Source: Rostratula benghalensis
Lineage: Eukaryota > Chordata > Aves > Charadriiformes > Rostratulidae
Length of the DNA: 64,000 nt
Direction: 5' to 3'
Assembly (NCBI GenBank): GCA_013399305.1
Contig: VXAI01000275.1
Location: forward strand, 387,354-451,353
The notes under the pieces were generated by a model, which saw only the letters and a program-made list of their open reading frames with translations, had not been told where the DNA came from and made no database searches. The translations under genes were made by a program, and so were the position numbers. Of this stretch, positions 25,901-36,690 are shown piece after piece (position 1 is the first letter of the stretch; each line of letters starts with the position of its first letter).

Positions 25901-28900
25901 AGCAAAAATCCTCTTGCCCCCTTGTCTGTAACAAGAAATTCTTCCAAGTGAAAACAGATTACCTTTTTAAGAGAAACATTTTTAAATCTTAGCCAAGTTG
26001 TCTCTTTGGAGCATGTGTGTAAAATTTGTCTTAATTGCACTCAGTTGCAAAGGAGCTCAGAAATTCTGAGCATCGTAAGTTATGGCAGATGCTGGGCATT
26101 GGCAAAGTAGACAAAAACAGACCAAAGAACTCACAGGCACTTATGCAAATAGAAACTTTACATCAACATAAGAGTTAGAACCATTTAATTAGCAGCTGTA
26201 AGGGACTTCAAGGAGATGCATGCAGAAAGAACACCTCACTTTATGGCATTCCAGGAGCCTAAATTAGGAGGCTTCAATTGTAATCTAGCCTGGCATCCGA
26301 TCAAGAACAATGCAGAAGTTCTGTTTCCAAGCAGAACTGACACTATAGGATGGCAACCGTCCCAAAATTCTTTCCAAATATCCCAAGACTGCAAAAAAGT
26401 GAATTGGCTTCTCATGTCTTTATACTGTCCTTGCAAGCACCCCACTCCATCTTTTCCATTTGCTTTGGGTAACAAACATCATGTCCAAATGCCTTTCTCT
26501 CTGTCCTTATCTACTCACTGGAGTCTAACGAAAGCCTTAAAAATAAGAAGTTATTTTTGATCCTTCAATAACTAATCTGATCCTGGGAACCATCATTCCT
26601 GTTCTACTCACAAAAATAGATTTTAGAAACACATAAGAACGAACAACATCGGGCCTGTAACTATGGAGTTTTCAAACAACATAGTATACACAGATGAGGC
26701 TGTATACTAATGCTAGGCAAAGAGGAAAGTATTTAATGGCAGGCTTTACTCTTTTTTTTTTTTTTTTTTAAACTGATCTCTACTTCTAAGCTTACTGGGT
26801 TTTTTTCCCTGCTTCAGTTCTTCATAGACTTTGGGATGATTACAACTGTTAGTCTGACCTCATCTTTGACAGATCACAGAATTCTATCGCAGGGTTCCAG
26901 CACCACCATTGATATAAACATGATAAATAAAATAAACAATAAGATAATTTGTGAGACACAACAATACGTTTTGGAACATTCAAAAGTCCTTAATATGTAC
27001 CAAAACATCTCTACTTTTGAATATGTTCAAACTGACCAGTGGTTTGCAGTTTTTTAACTAGATATAAACTTGTTGTTTTCACACTTCCTTTCAATAACAA
27101 AGAAACCCTCCCTTATATAAATCATACTTTTAAATAAGTCCAGAAATTTTAAAGGGGGGAAGTATACATGTAATACCTGAAAGATAAAAAGAGATTACAC
27201 TGTCCTTGGTCTAACTGTATACACCTTTTTCTCTTCCCTCACCCCCACTTTATGAAGAAATTTATTCTAACAGCAATAAGCTTTTGAACATTTTGTTCAA
27301 AATTTAGTAACAGTACAAAACAACCCTGACAGACTACTTCATACAGTTTTACCTATATTGAAAACTCTGAAGAGGATATTAAGAAGAACCAAACACCTTG
27401 TCAGATGCACAAGACCATAATCAATTTAGGTTGGGTTAGCGCTTCCCCAACAGTGGGACAGGAAGCTAAGCAACTATCAGAATTAAAAAACCCCTACCAC
27501 TACAAATTTGAATGTGAAATGTGTCTCCCAGAAGTTATACATGGCTAGACAAGAAAGAGCTGAAATAGGTGCTTGCCAACAGACATACTATTTTAGGAAA
27601 AATAATTGTACAATTTGAGAATACAACACCAAACAGCTTTTCAAAAAAAAAAAAAAAAAAAGGAACAACAAAGACATAGGCCTGTAAATGCAGATGAAAC
27701 TGGTATCTATATTTGTTTCTGTCTACTACGATAGCAGAATTATGTACCGTACAAAGGCAAATCACACAATTAATGAGGTTTTGTCTGGCAGTTTTGTACA
27801 AGGCATTAATAAAGAGGACACACTGCATGCATGCACACACACACAAAAAAGGCTATTACAGGTATATTTAACCTAAAGAAGGGATTTAAAAAAGAAACTG
27901 TTTTTAAAAATTACCAAAAAACGCTTATGTAGCTACTAGTGTCTGTGCCAAAATTCTATCAAGGAATTATTAATCATTATCTTTGGGATTCTCCATTAGC
28001 TATTCCTGTTTATTAACATTTACCAGAGAACAGGAAAAGCCTGATCATAGCTTATTTCAGTAGACTACAATTCATCACTATGCCAAAGCAACAGGAAAAA
28101 AGCCCACTTCCTTAACAACATAAATATGAGTTCACAGAAACTGGCAAGTCTGTCAGCTATAGGAAGGCACCCACCAAATATCTGTTAAGGTGTCTGAAAG
28201 CAGTACACTGAACTCTCCAACTGGAAAAAGAGCTGCACACTAGAAAATTATAGGAAGAATGCACTTTTCAAGAGCCAATCATAACCAGGATTCTAGTTAC
28301 CATTTAAAGAAATGGAAGAACTTTTATATGCAAAATTCCCATTTTGCCTCTTTGTAGAAGCCAAGACTAATATCAACATCACTGCATAACGTATGCATGC
28401 TATAAAATGTGGCTAAAATGTTCAATACATGGTACAAATCTATTTATATAGGAAAAAAGAAAGGAAAATTACTTTGTTTCCCATTCCTTTCCAACAAGAT
28501 TAATGACCACATTGCTGTGTTCCACGGCTCTTCGGATAGAGTCTTTGTCATTACAGTCCCACTCCTGTAACCAGAGCATCAAATGGGAAAAAGATGAGAT
28601 AATGTGTAAATAGGCATAATCAAAGAAAGATCTTTCACACCATTTCCATTTAGAGGCTAAACAATAGCTGGAGTTCTGACTTTGAGAATGATTAACAGAC
28701 TTCCTTGTATAGCAATGGTATTGTATTTGATCTAAAGCCAGAGCAAAAGACTTACTAAGAAGAGAAGTTGCCCCAGGTCACCCATTGGTCGCAGATACAT
28801 GAGGTCATACTGATCACAGCGATAGGGTATGATTACTTGAGAACCAATGCGACCTAGGCATTCAGAAAAAAAGTTTCATTTATCTCAAACTACTACTTAA

Positions 28901-31900
28901 AGTTAAGTAGACAAGCTTGTCAATATACAAAACTTCTTTTTTTCCCCTGCTGGTAAAGCACAACAAATACATATAGATATTTTGAATAGTTATCTGCAAA
29001 GTTAAAGATAGCATAGAAGTAAGGTTTTGAACTGACATCACAGGATGCTGCAGGGACATACCCGAACATTTGAACTTGTATTGTAAGATAGACAATATAG
29101 GCTTGTTAACCAAAAAACAAAACAAAACAAAAAAAAACCCCACCCAAAAAAACCACACAGCTTATGCTATAAAATAATATAATACCTAAAAATGTGTCAC
29201 ATCTAAGGACATATGCATTTCTTCGAAGTCGCATAGAGAGCAGAAGATTAAAAAAAAAAAGGCAGAAGTTATTTTACTCAAATGCAAAAGGGTAATTCTA
29301 AAGAATTCCAACCAAATTCCTGCAAAGATATTAGTGAAAAGTCCCAATACAGCCAAAACTAGAAGAATCAAGTATGTGCTGTACCTCTCCTCAGATCTGC
29401 AGCCTGGAAAAACAGACTGGAAAAACCGGCCTTGAGGAGAATGACTTATTTTAGTTACTTTAACCATGCTCAAAGGCTTCTAAATTCCCTAGATTAAAAT
29501 AGTTTCACTAGTAATCACATCTCAGCACTTCAGCACTATGGAAGTATCACACAAAACACTTCACTTTTAAGATCCAAACCACCAGAGATTTTTAGATTAT
29601 TCTGCAGCCCCCAAAAAATCCTAGAGTTTCAGAGTTTCATTAAACACTTTATTTTTTTAAATTAGCACTCCTAGGGAACATTACCTAAACGATTGACAAC
29701 ATATCGACCCAGGAAACCTGTAGCCCCAAAGACGGTGGCCACAATGCCACTAACAGAGGATCGTCCACTTCTTCCATGAGGGATCACAGCATGATGGACT
29801 TGGCGGTGCTGATGCAACACAGATGGTGCTGCAGCTAACACAGAGGTGCCAGGGCCTACAACACAAAATAGGAAAGAGCATGTGATGCAAGCTAGAACTT
29901 ACACTGTCAAACCATAGGTTGCATTATTTTTCTTATTACAAGTTTATTTTCTCTTGTTTCCCTCATCAAAGTTTCCTATGTCAAGACTCCTGCCAGGATA
30001 TTTCAGAGACATCTGGACAGGTCAGAGGGAGACTAGGCTTGAGGAAACTGTTGATAAAAGTCAAAGTCTTTGGCCTAAGACACAAAAGGAGCAGACTGAG
30101 GTTATCAGTTCCTAGAGCACAGGCATTAGGTTCTTGATGTATAAGATGAAGCACAGAGGTTAAACTAATAAAGAATACTTGCTACAGATCCTACAGGCAG
30201 GTCCCACCCAAGTACATCCACATCCTGTTTCCAGGTCTGAGAACTGTGGGACAAAGACCTCAGAATCACTTTAGGTGCAGTTAACCCAACCTTTTACCTC
30301 AATCCAATATAGCAGACCCAAATGTTGGAGGAAGCAGCAATCCTCCTAAATCATAGCTCTGGAGCAAAGAGAAATGAGGAAGTGCGAAGAGCCAGATCCA
30401 TGATGTACACAATATTGCAATATTGTCTCAAAGCTGTTCTTTTTCAGAGTAAGATATCAAAAGTTGAAAGCCATGGAAAGAGGAGATCCGTAAGATATTG
30501 ACATAAATTGACAAAGTAGCTTCAATAAGGAGTTTGTACAGAAGAAACACATCCTCTCCAACAAACTTAGCCAAAAGCAAGAAATAAAGTGCTTGTAGGA
30601 GATTTGAAACTAGCAGTGTTAACGCTACTATGTGTCCATGCTCGTAAAAAGAAAGGAACAGATGAAATGTAGTGTGCACCAGCACACTACAGACCTCTGG
30701 TAGTTAACAAGAGCAGACTTCAGGAGCCATCACCAGAAAACTAGATTGACGAGGTAACAAAAATCCAGTAACTGACCTTACAACTCTTAATAAGTCACGG
30801 TGATAAGCATTTTCTAGATAAGAGTAAGCAAATTTCATCTTCACCATATAAAACTAAGTAGCAAAGAATGATAACAAAACCAAGAGTAGCATTTGTTATC
30901 AGAATGATGGATGCACTGGGAAACAACAAAACAATCTCACTTGTACATGGAAGGAGTACATTTTATCCCAATATGGCTAGGTATTACCAGTTATACAGTG
31001 GCACTGATGTTGTAGCCATGATGTTAAGAAGATAGAAAGTACAGGGTATGTTTGGACATAAATTCAATTTTGTTAGAATTCAAACCAGAAAATCCAGCAT
31101 GATTTCAGTGCCTGAAGGGAGTGTTTCTCTATCCACAGTTCATCCTTCACTCCTTCTCCATACCCCACAAACTGGAGGAGATGTGATATATTTTATGAAT
31201 CCAATTTTGTCTCAAAAGGTAGTTTGACACCCACTTCACTAAATAAAGCAATCACACTTATACACTTGTAGTCATCAAACTACTATACTATGCCTAGCAA
31301 CTATACTCCAAATCACTGATAGAAACAGGACAAAATAAGATATTGCCTACCCAAATTTCAAGTAGGTATATGACTTCCTAAAAAGCAACTCTCCTACAAA
31401 ATCAGTCCAAGCTCAGAAACCGGGCATGGTGTTTGTGTTAAAAGTGGCAGATGTGCAGGGCCTTTCCATTACTGAAGCAGAGACCCTGAGACTAAGAAGG
31501 AAAATACAACTTATGACAAGCACCTCTTAAAAAACAAACAAAAGCAACCCACCAAAAAATCCCCCCAAACCCCACACCATTTGTCAAAGACCTACTGGAG
31601 TTTAGTACGCACTCCTGTGGTACCCAATTAATGTCAAAAAGCCTGACATGGCAGTCTTAAAAGTGAGACAGTGTGTTCATATTAAACTTTGTAACACCTC
31701 AAACTGAAATTTTAAAGAATATGCCAGCTCATCACTGCCATATTTAGCACCTATCTTCACTCTCTGCTTTTTCTATCATCCAGTAAATTAAAGGTTGCCC
31801 TCTAAAATCTTTTGTGTATACTTCTGCAGACTTAGAGTGAAGGTGAAGGTAGCAATTTCAATGCACATCTTAAAACACATTACCATGCTATTTTTACAAA

Positions 31901-33414
31901 GTTATCTGACAGAGACTACATAAACACACAATCTATACCCTAGGTTTTTAGGTTCTTAATTCTTGAAGAAGGACATAGCTTTTATTTTCTTTATTGTTTT
32001 AAATGACAACAACAACAGAACAAATTAACACTATTTCTATTACTTTTCGGTAGGAACCTTTCAGCCTACAAGCAATAAGATTTTAGTCCACTCTGAGCAC
32101 CTGTTGAAAAGAGTATTAGCAAACAGATTAACCCATTTAAGAAGATCAAGTAAGTTAATTGGGAAAGAATTCTACATGTCTTTCAGATGCTTTATGGCTT
32201 CTCTGCTGTTATTTCTGAAAAAAAATATTGATGACACGTTCTTCAGGATGCTATAAGTGCTACATTAACAAATAGCATCCAGTTACTGGATTTTCCCACC
32301 TGTGCATATACACCTGTTGTTGCTTGCCATTTGCTGTAAGGTCTTTACAAGTGTACATCTTTTCTTGTTCCATAACTGTACAATATCTGTCACAATACAT
32401 CCCCATCCATGGCTAGGCCCCCAATGCCTACTGTACTACCAAAAAAGAGTTGACTTTTAACCACGACACCCAAAGTAAGCAGGCTAGGGAGATCCTTACA
32501 CTGAATTCACAAATAGTAAAGGACCTTCCACGTGGCATAGAGCCCTGCAATAACACAACACTTAGTAACTCCCAGCTACATAATTTATTAGAACCATAAG
32601 GCTTTCACAATCCATGTTAATATCTCCAGACTGAGCAGTGCTGCTTAAAGCTCTGTGCTTCTGTGTAAGGCAGACTTGCTCAGAGTTTCTTTCCCCAGGA
32701 CAGTAAGATTTCATGTTCCTCAATAACCAGACCCTATCTGTCACACAGTACACCATAACCATCTCTTGAAAAGACACATTGCTCCCATAAAAAGTATGTT
32801 AAATTCCTTCCTCACCTTTATAACCAAGAAAACCTGTTTACCATCTCCCACTTTACTCAACAGAAGAGCACATGCAGCATCAATATAACTAAAAATCAGT
32901 TCTGTGTAGGCAGCAAATGCCTTATTTTCAAAGCTTTAAATTTCACTTTTGGTACTTGGGCTTGTTTACAGACTATGGACAAAACGCCAACGTCGCCTCA
33001 GAAATCGTAAAAGGAATCCAACGTTTTAGCCTGCAGGAGAGCACTTCCCCTGCCTGAGATGGTAACGGTACCAAGTGAGGCACTGGACCATACAGCTCTG
33101 TCAGCAGTTTGTAACCTTTGGGGCAACAAACCCTTGCCCTCTACAGAGAAGGCAGGCAGAAAGCCGGCCATTTCTGCCCCGAAGAGTTATTTTAACCCTC
33201 TGATCTTCAGGCGCCGGCCTGGCGGTTCTCGCCCTGCAAGCGGGTAAGTGGCACAACACCGCATCAACGCGGGCGAAAAGCGCAAGGGCAGCCCGGTCCC
33301 CAGCGGCGAGGAGAGCGACACCCCGGCCGCGGCCCCTCGCCGGCGGTGACACTCACCTGCCCTTGGCAACAAGAAGCTACGAGGAGCCCAAGAGCAGCGA
33401 GCCGCGGCCGCCAT
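16743..33414 (-). CDS. NDUFA9: NDUFA9, complex I 39-kDa accessory subunit (11 coding exons)
   Basis: Coding exons (minus strand): 33414-33357, 29855-29685, 28853-28756, 28564-28473, 25656-25515, 24469-24367, 23830-23763, 23613-23537, 21346-21251, 19360-19294, 16913-16743. They total 1,143 bases, or 380 residues plus TAA; human NDUFA9 has 377 and also 11 exons. Every intron is GT-AG and all phases match. The protein is an atypical short-chain dehydrogenase that binds NADPH in the matrix arm of mitochondrial complex I, near the ubiquinone module, and has a structural rather than catalytic role. The N-terminus [14 protein letters not shown] is a mitochondrial presequence type (Arg, Ala, no acids). 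The Rossmann dinucleotide loop GATGFLG is at residues 63-69, followed by [22 protein letters not shown] lies in the middle, and the C-terminus has FEISPFEPW and [12 protein letters not shown]. The start was chosen because GGGAAGATGG is a good Kozak context and no upstream ATG is in frame nearby. The gene appears intact. Confidence 0.98.
18095..18205 (-). repeat. Possible MIR-like CORE-SINE relic in NDUFA9 intron 10
   Basis: The plus strand reads like the reverse complement of a MIR-type core: TTTACAGCTGGAGGAAT, then a CTTACAACTATTCAGTAAGC block and AGGACCCAGTTCTCCCAGA. It is old and diverged; the call rests on this word order only. Confidence 0.4.
19294..19360 (-). CDS. NDUFA9: NDUFA9 coding exon 10
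   Basis: Completes residue 302 and encodes 303-324: [20 protein letters not shown], then DR. Acceptor CTGATTACAG, donor GACCGG|GTAAGT (phase 0). Confidence 0.96.
21251..21346 (-). CDS. NDUFA9: NDUFA9 coding exon 9
   Basis: Completes residue 270 and encodes 271-301 plus two bases: [20 protein letters not shown], then [11 protein letters not shown]. This hydrophobic and aromatic stretch matches the YLLFHLVKYIFA-type region of mammalian NDUFA9. Acceptor TTTCTTTCAG, donor CTATCA|GTAAGT. Confidence 0.96.
21620..22382 (+). mobile_element. ERVL-type LTR in NDUFA9 intron 8, antisense to the gene
   Basis: About 760 bp with the word order of an abundant avian ERVL LTR: GGGGCTACAGGGGTGGACTC, a GTATTTAAGG TATA-like element near 21,790, GCAGTCCTGCAGATACCAAG, GCAGCCCATGGAAGGGCCC-type repeats, TATGGACTGACACCATAACC, an AT-rich TAAATTAAATTAATTTTTTC poly(A)-signal region near 22,200, CAAGTCAAGTCTGTTTGGCC, and a GC-rich tail ending at CACTACA (22,376-22,382). 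The 3' end is sharp; the 5' boundary is approximate. No internal retroviral genes are attached. Several open frames in it are by-products of LTR sequence, not genes. Confidence 0.75.
23537..23613 (-). CDS. NDUFA9: NDUFA9 coding exon 8
   Basis: Residues 245-269 plus two bases: [20 protein letters not shown], then TYALAG. Acceptor GTTTCTTACAG, donor GGCTGG|GTAGGT. The intron to exon 7 is only 149 bases. Confidence 0.96.
23763..23830 (-). CDS. NDUFA9: NDUFA9 coding exon 7
   Basis: Residues 222-244: N(split)[16 protein letters not shown], then VKQPVY. Acceptor TTTCTGTCAG, donor GTATAT|GTAAGT (phase 0). At 68 bases this is the second shortest exon after the start exon by coding length. Confidence 0.96.
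24110..24131. repeat. Poly(A) tract in NDUFA9 intron 6
   Basis: A run of A, interrupted once, within the 536-base intron 6. Low complexity only. Confidence 0.7.
24367..24469 (-). CDS. NDUFA9: NDUFA9 coding exon 6
   Basis: Residues 188-221 plus one base: [20 protein letters not shown], then [14 protein letters not shown]. Acceptor GAATGATAG, donor ATGCAA|GTATGT. Confidence 0.97.
25515..25656 (-). CDS. NDUFA9: NDUFA9 coding exon 5
   Basis: Completes residue 140 and encodes 141-187: [17 protein letters not shown], then [16 protein letters not shown], ending YLRSK. The Y183-K187 spacing is that of the SDR YxxxK tract. Acceptor TTGTCTTAG, donor AGTAAA|GTAAGT (phase 0). Confidence 0.97.
26751..26771. 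repeat. Poly(T) tract in NDUFA9 intron 4
   Basis: An uninterrupted run of about 20 T in the largest internal intron (25,657-28,472). No flanking SINE or retrocopy was recognised. Confidence 0.75.
27643..27662. repeat. Poly(A) tract in NDUFA9 intron 4
   Basis: A run of about 19 A. The rest of intron 4 has no recognisable coding sequence. A short ATGCATGCACACACACACA microsatellite-like patch lies at about 27,826-27,845. Confidence 0.75.
28473..28564 (-). CDS. NDUFA9: NDUFA9 coding exon 4
   Basis: Residues 110-140 (last codon split): [18 protein letters not shown], then [13 protein letters not shown]. Acceptor TGGTTACAG, donor ACAAA|GTAATT. The intron before it is only 191 bases. Confidence 0.97.
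28756..28853 (-). CDS. NDUFA9: NDUFA9 coding exon 3
   Basis: Completes residue 77 and encodes 78-109 ([16 protein letters not shown], then [13 protein letters not shown]). Acceptor ATGCCTAG, donor TTCTTA|GTAAGT (phase 0). Confidence 0.97.
29685..29855 (-). CDS. NDUFA9: NDUFA9 coding exon 2
   Basis: Residues 20-77 (both end codons split). Acceptor TTGTGTTGTAG, donor TTTAG|GTAATG. It contains the end of the presequence, the conserved [19 protein letters not shown] and the GATGFLG nucleotide-binding loop. Confidence 0.97.
29856..33356 (-). other. NDUFA9 intron 1
   Basis: A 3.5-kb intron between the presequence exon and the Rossmann-loop exon. No exon, RNA gene or clear repeat was recognised in it. 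An A-rich, C-rich patch lies at about 31,530-31,580. The promoter-side end, from about 33,170, is part of the CpG island. Confidence 0.8.
33357..33414 (-). CDS. NDUFA9: NDUFA9 coding exon 1
   Basis: Residues 1-19 and the first base of codon 20: start codon and most of the mitochondrial presequence. The donor is GCAG|GTGAGT (phase 1). The exon lies within the CpG island. Confidence 0.96.
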
Positions 33415-33417
33415 CTT
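33407..33417 (-). promoter_or_regulatory. YY1-type element over the NDUFA9 start codon
   Basis: On the coding strand AAGATGGCGGC matches the classic YY1 site, whose core ATGG here includes the initiator codon (33,414-33,412). YY1 sites placed just downstream of the transcription start, often over the ATG, are known in many mitochondrial and ribosomal genes. Confidence 0.65.
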
Positions 33418-33493
33418 CCCTCGCCCGCCAACCCCTGCGCCAGACGGCACACGGGCAGGGTCAAACCTTCCTCACACCGGGAGGGTGGCGGAG

Positions 33494-33505
33494 TGCGCCT
33501 GCGCA
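33494..33505. promoter_or_regulatory. NRF1-like site, proximal
   Basis: TGCGCCTGCGCA (reverse complement TGCGCAGGCGCA) differs by one base from the NRF1 consensus YGCGCAYGCGCR. It lies about 80 bases upstream of the NDUFA9 start codon. Confidence 0.55.
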
Positions 33506-33532
33506 AGCCGCCCCCCACCCCCCCAGCCACAG

Positions 33533-33544
33533 TGCGCATGCGCC
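33533..33544. promoter_or_regulatory. NRF1-like site, distal
   Basis: TGCGCATGCGCC contains the perfect GCGCATGCGC palindrome of NRF1 sites; only the outermost base departs from consensus. It sits 39 bases (start to start) from the proximal site, upstream of NDUFA9. NRF1 is a known activator of nuclear respiratory-chain genes. Confidence 0.65.
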
Positions 33545-33960
33545 TAGAGGGGACGGTCCCGCCCCCTGCCCCCTTGAGGGGTGGAGCCGCGGCACCCACG
33601 GCCCCGTGCGTGGGGCAAGGCCCAGCTCAACCTCCTTCCCGGGGAGGGGGGGGGGCGGCCTGTAGTCCTGCCCCGGCTCCTGCCGGCTCCGCCAAACCCT
33701 CGTGAAACCCCCGTTCCCGGTCCCTTGAGTAGAGCCGCGTGGTGTCGTAGCTTAGGGCAGGACAGCAGTTCCCGAGCTGGTGGGTTGGAGTCCGTTGGGG
33801 GGGGACAGGGAGGCCGGCGGGTGGGGGCGCTGTGACCCCCGCGGGAGGTTCAGTTGGGCCCCCGGCTGAGGAAGGACCCCTCGAAGGCGTAGGCTCGTAT
33901 CTCCCCAGCGGGAGTTCTGCACAATCCCAAGAGGTGAACTTGTCAGGGAGGGTGACCCCC

Positions 33961-36480
33961 AACATGCGCAGGTGCTTTTGAAGATCCCGAGCTTAAATGT
34001 TTATGGATCGCTCTAGGAAAAACTGCCGTTTCACAGAATCTTTGTGCTCGCTTCTGAGTGCCGGTCCAGTGGGAAATAAGCCAAGTCCAACAATTAAATG
34101 ACAGTAACTTTGGCCACGACTGAGGTGGACTGATTGAAAACATTTTCTGTAACTCATTACTTACCCCTCAAATTACCTGGCCTCATTAAATTAGCCTTAA
34201 AGGGGAATTAAACAGCTTTACTGTTGCAGGCATGCAACCACTCTAAAATAGCTAACTCTCTCTACCATCCTTCCTCACTGTAGCCAGTGCTCATATTCAC
34301 TACAAAGTTTTTAAAACATCAGCACAGTAACGAGCAGAACAATAAGGGAATATATCTGGCAATTTGGTATAGGTTCCAAAATACTACATTTCACCTCAAC
34401 TTTTGTTCTGATGCAAATCCAAATGGCAGTTCTGCCAAAGCTGTGGCATAGCAGGTGATGTGGGGTTTGGAGCAAAAATTTGGATGGTCTATGAACTCGG
34501 GCTATCGCCAGTTCTCGGCTGCAGCAGGTTTTTTTTTTATTTGATGTGTAAGCCAGCTGCACACTGAACTGGACATATTCATCTCTTTTTGCTGGTAGCT
34601 GGGCACCACAGCAGCAGGCCCCTTCTACCTCTCTCCCAGACTACCAGCCCACCACTGCTTTCTCCACCTTCATCGTGCCAGATGGTCTCACCACAGCTTT
34701 TCTGAGTGGCCCGGCCTGCCTCGCCACCTTCAGGAAATCCAGTTTGTATGGTTGTGCTTAAGTACAGTAAAAAAAAAAAAGTTCACAATCTGTATTTTTA
34801 TGTAACCAGTCCTCATGGAAAGCGGTGAGAATTTTCCAAGAAGAACTGGGTGCCTAGCCTCATTTCATAACTGGTGTATAGCTATGTGAAAGCGACAGCC
34901 CGATTCCATCATCTCACGTGGATGTCTTGTTCTTGATCCAAGTCAGAACCTCTTGCTGTGGAGATTTGACTCTTACTTGTTTTGTACAGTAACATAAGTG
35001 TGTATGGAAAGTCATTTTTTAACAAATTCTAAGCTTGGACTAGAAAGAGAAGGATAAATTAATGATAAGGCAACAGTGTACAAATCAGGAGATGTGTCTT
35101 CTGCTCCAGGCTTCCACCCCATGATTTTAGGAGAGATAAACAGAAGTACAAGAGTTATGTGGTTTCCACTCTCCATTTTTAAAAGAATATTTTCCTAAAG
35201 CAGCAGTGCTGTTGTAAGGATAAGATTGGCTAGTTAGTTGGTCAGAGATGCTTATGTCTTATGGTGATTTAATCATAAAAAAAAAAAAAAGTAGGCTAAT
35301 GGACACATCCAGCTTGTTACAGCTTCAATTACATGTTAACTAGATAAAATGTGCAATTTACAGGGAGCTGAATTTGATTTTAAAAACAATTCGGAACATC
35401 GTATTGCTGATGAAGGGCTATCTTGGTGTATCTCAATCCCAGAGAAATTTGAGCCAAACATCTAAAAGCAGCCTCAAGGCTATTGATCACCTAAAATGTG
35501 TGAGGATTTATAAGAGTCCCATGCTGAGTGTTTCTGGAATCTCTCAGCTCTCCCGTATCAGGGAAAGACAGGCTAATTGCAAATACAGATGTGGAAGGCT
35601 GGCAGGTATAAATGATGTGCCTCAGTTTCCAAACACCCCAGCACTCTTGGTCTCTGTATGTCCTTATTGTTTTTACTGAAATACTGATGTCACTCTGCTT
35701 TCTGGCTGGAGCAAGATAAGCAGGAGACCAAGGAGCCCATCTGGTGAGAACGACCTAACCAAGCTCAATTATAAAACCGTTCTTTGAAATCTCCCTTGAC
35801 CAAACAAACACACAATTGCTGCCAAGGTAGGGAAGTCTGGTGAATTCTTCAGATTATCCAATTCATGTAAAGGATAAGTAAGGACATGAGTTGTTATTAG
35901 GCCTGGAGACCCCATTTGTTTCCTGATTACATTATTCTTTGGGTTCATATGGATGTTTCAGAGGCCTAAGAAACCACTTTGAAATAGTTCTAGACTATCC
36001 ACTTCTGAGACTTCCCCTCACCATAGTCTCCCTTGTAATTAATCTGACTTTTTCAAGAGATATGTGAAGAACAGCTGGCAGATATTCTGCTGCTTCTGAA
36101 AACTCATCCTTCCTTTTCTGCTGGGTTTTTCTGCGGAGGTGTTTGTGTGGCTTAGGCCAGCAGTCAGGAGGCGTGCAGGGTAGAAGGCAGGAAGTACCTC
36201 TTCTCCATACATGCCATGTTGCATCTACTTCATGTGTCTTGCATCTGCTTAATTTGTTAGCCCCCTGAGCAGTGTTTGATTTGTAAGATGTTGTGTAATT
36301 TCCCCAGGGTGTTAACTTCTCATACTGCAATTAAAGCACCCCATGAATCAGAATGAAAGCCATTTCTGAGTGCAAGAAAACAGACATATGCTATAGAGAT
36401 CTTTGCATGATAGGTTGTTTCCTGTGATGCTACTTATGAATTTGACTTAGACAAAGCTAGATGGTATACTGTAGATGGCA
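33961..36480. other. Intergenic, no gene seen
   Basis: Between the CpG island and the MIR-like relic. No coding exon, RNA gene or clear repeat recognised. Short A-runs at about 34,768-34,780 and 35,278-35,291. Confidence 0.55.
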
Positions 36481-36690
36481 GAAGGGGATCACAGCATTGC
36501 CAGTGGATCAAGCACTGGGCTAGCACTCAGGGGACCAAGGGTATGTTGCCAGTTTTGCTGCTGGTCTGCTCCATTGCATATAGACCTCACGTCACATTGT
36601 CACATCTCAGCTTCCCCACCCACAAAGAGGAATAATGATGCCTGCTTTGTGAAACACTTGGAAATAGTCTAAATAAAAGCACTATATTAA
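36481..36690 (+). repeat. MIR-like CORE-SINE relic
   Basis: The order of words is that of MIR/CORE-SINEs: AGCACTGGGCTAGCACTCAG, a degenerate box-B region, CTGGTCTGCTCCATTGCATA, then TCACATCTCAGCTTCCCCAC, CACAAAGAGGAATAATGATG and a tail with GAAACACTTGGAAATAGTC and AATAAAAGCACTAT. Every block is eroded, so this is an ancient insertion. The exact subfamily cannot be told by eye. Confidence 0.6.

Larger units (their letters stand above)
33170..33960. promoter_or_regulatory. CpG island and promoter region of NDUFA9
   Basis: A sharp rise in G+C and in CpG dinucleotides around NDUFA9 exon 1, in contrast to the AT-rich surroundings. It extends about 550 bases upstream of the start codon. No TATA box is evident near the start, which fits a CpG-type housekeeping promoter. 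G-runs at about 33,643-33,655 and 33,797-33,806 could form Sp1-type or quadruplex-prone sites. In mammals the same promoter region separates NDUFA9 from AKAP3 head to head, so it may once have served both. The transcription start cannot be fixed from sequence alone. Confidence 0.88.

Noticed and set aside
33415..33450. N-terminal extension of NDUFA9 (12 codons, in frame)
   Set aside because: It would need a GTG start. The ATG at 33,414 has a good context and gives a normal presequence.
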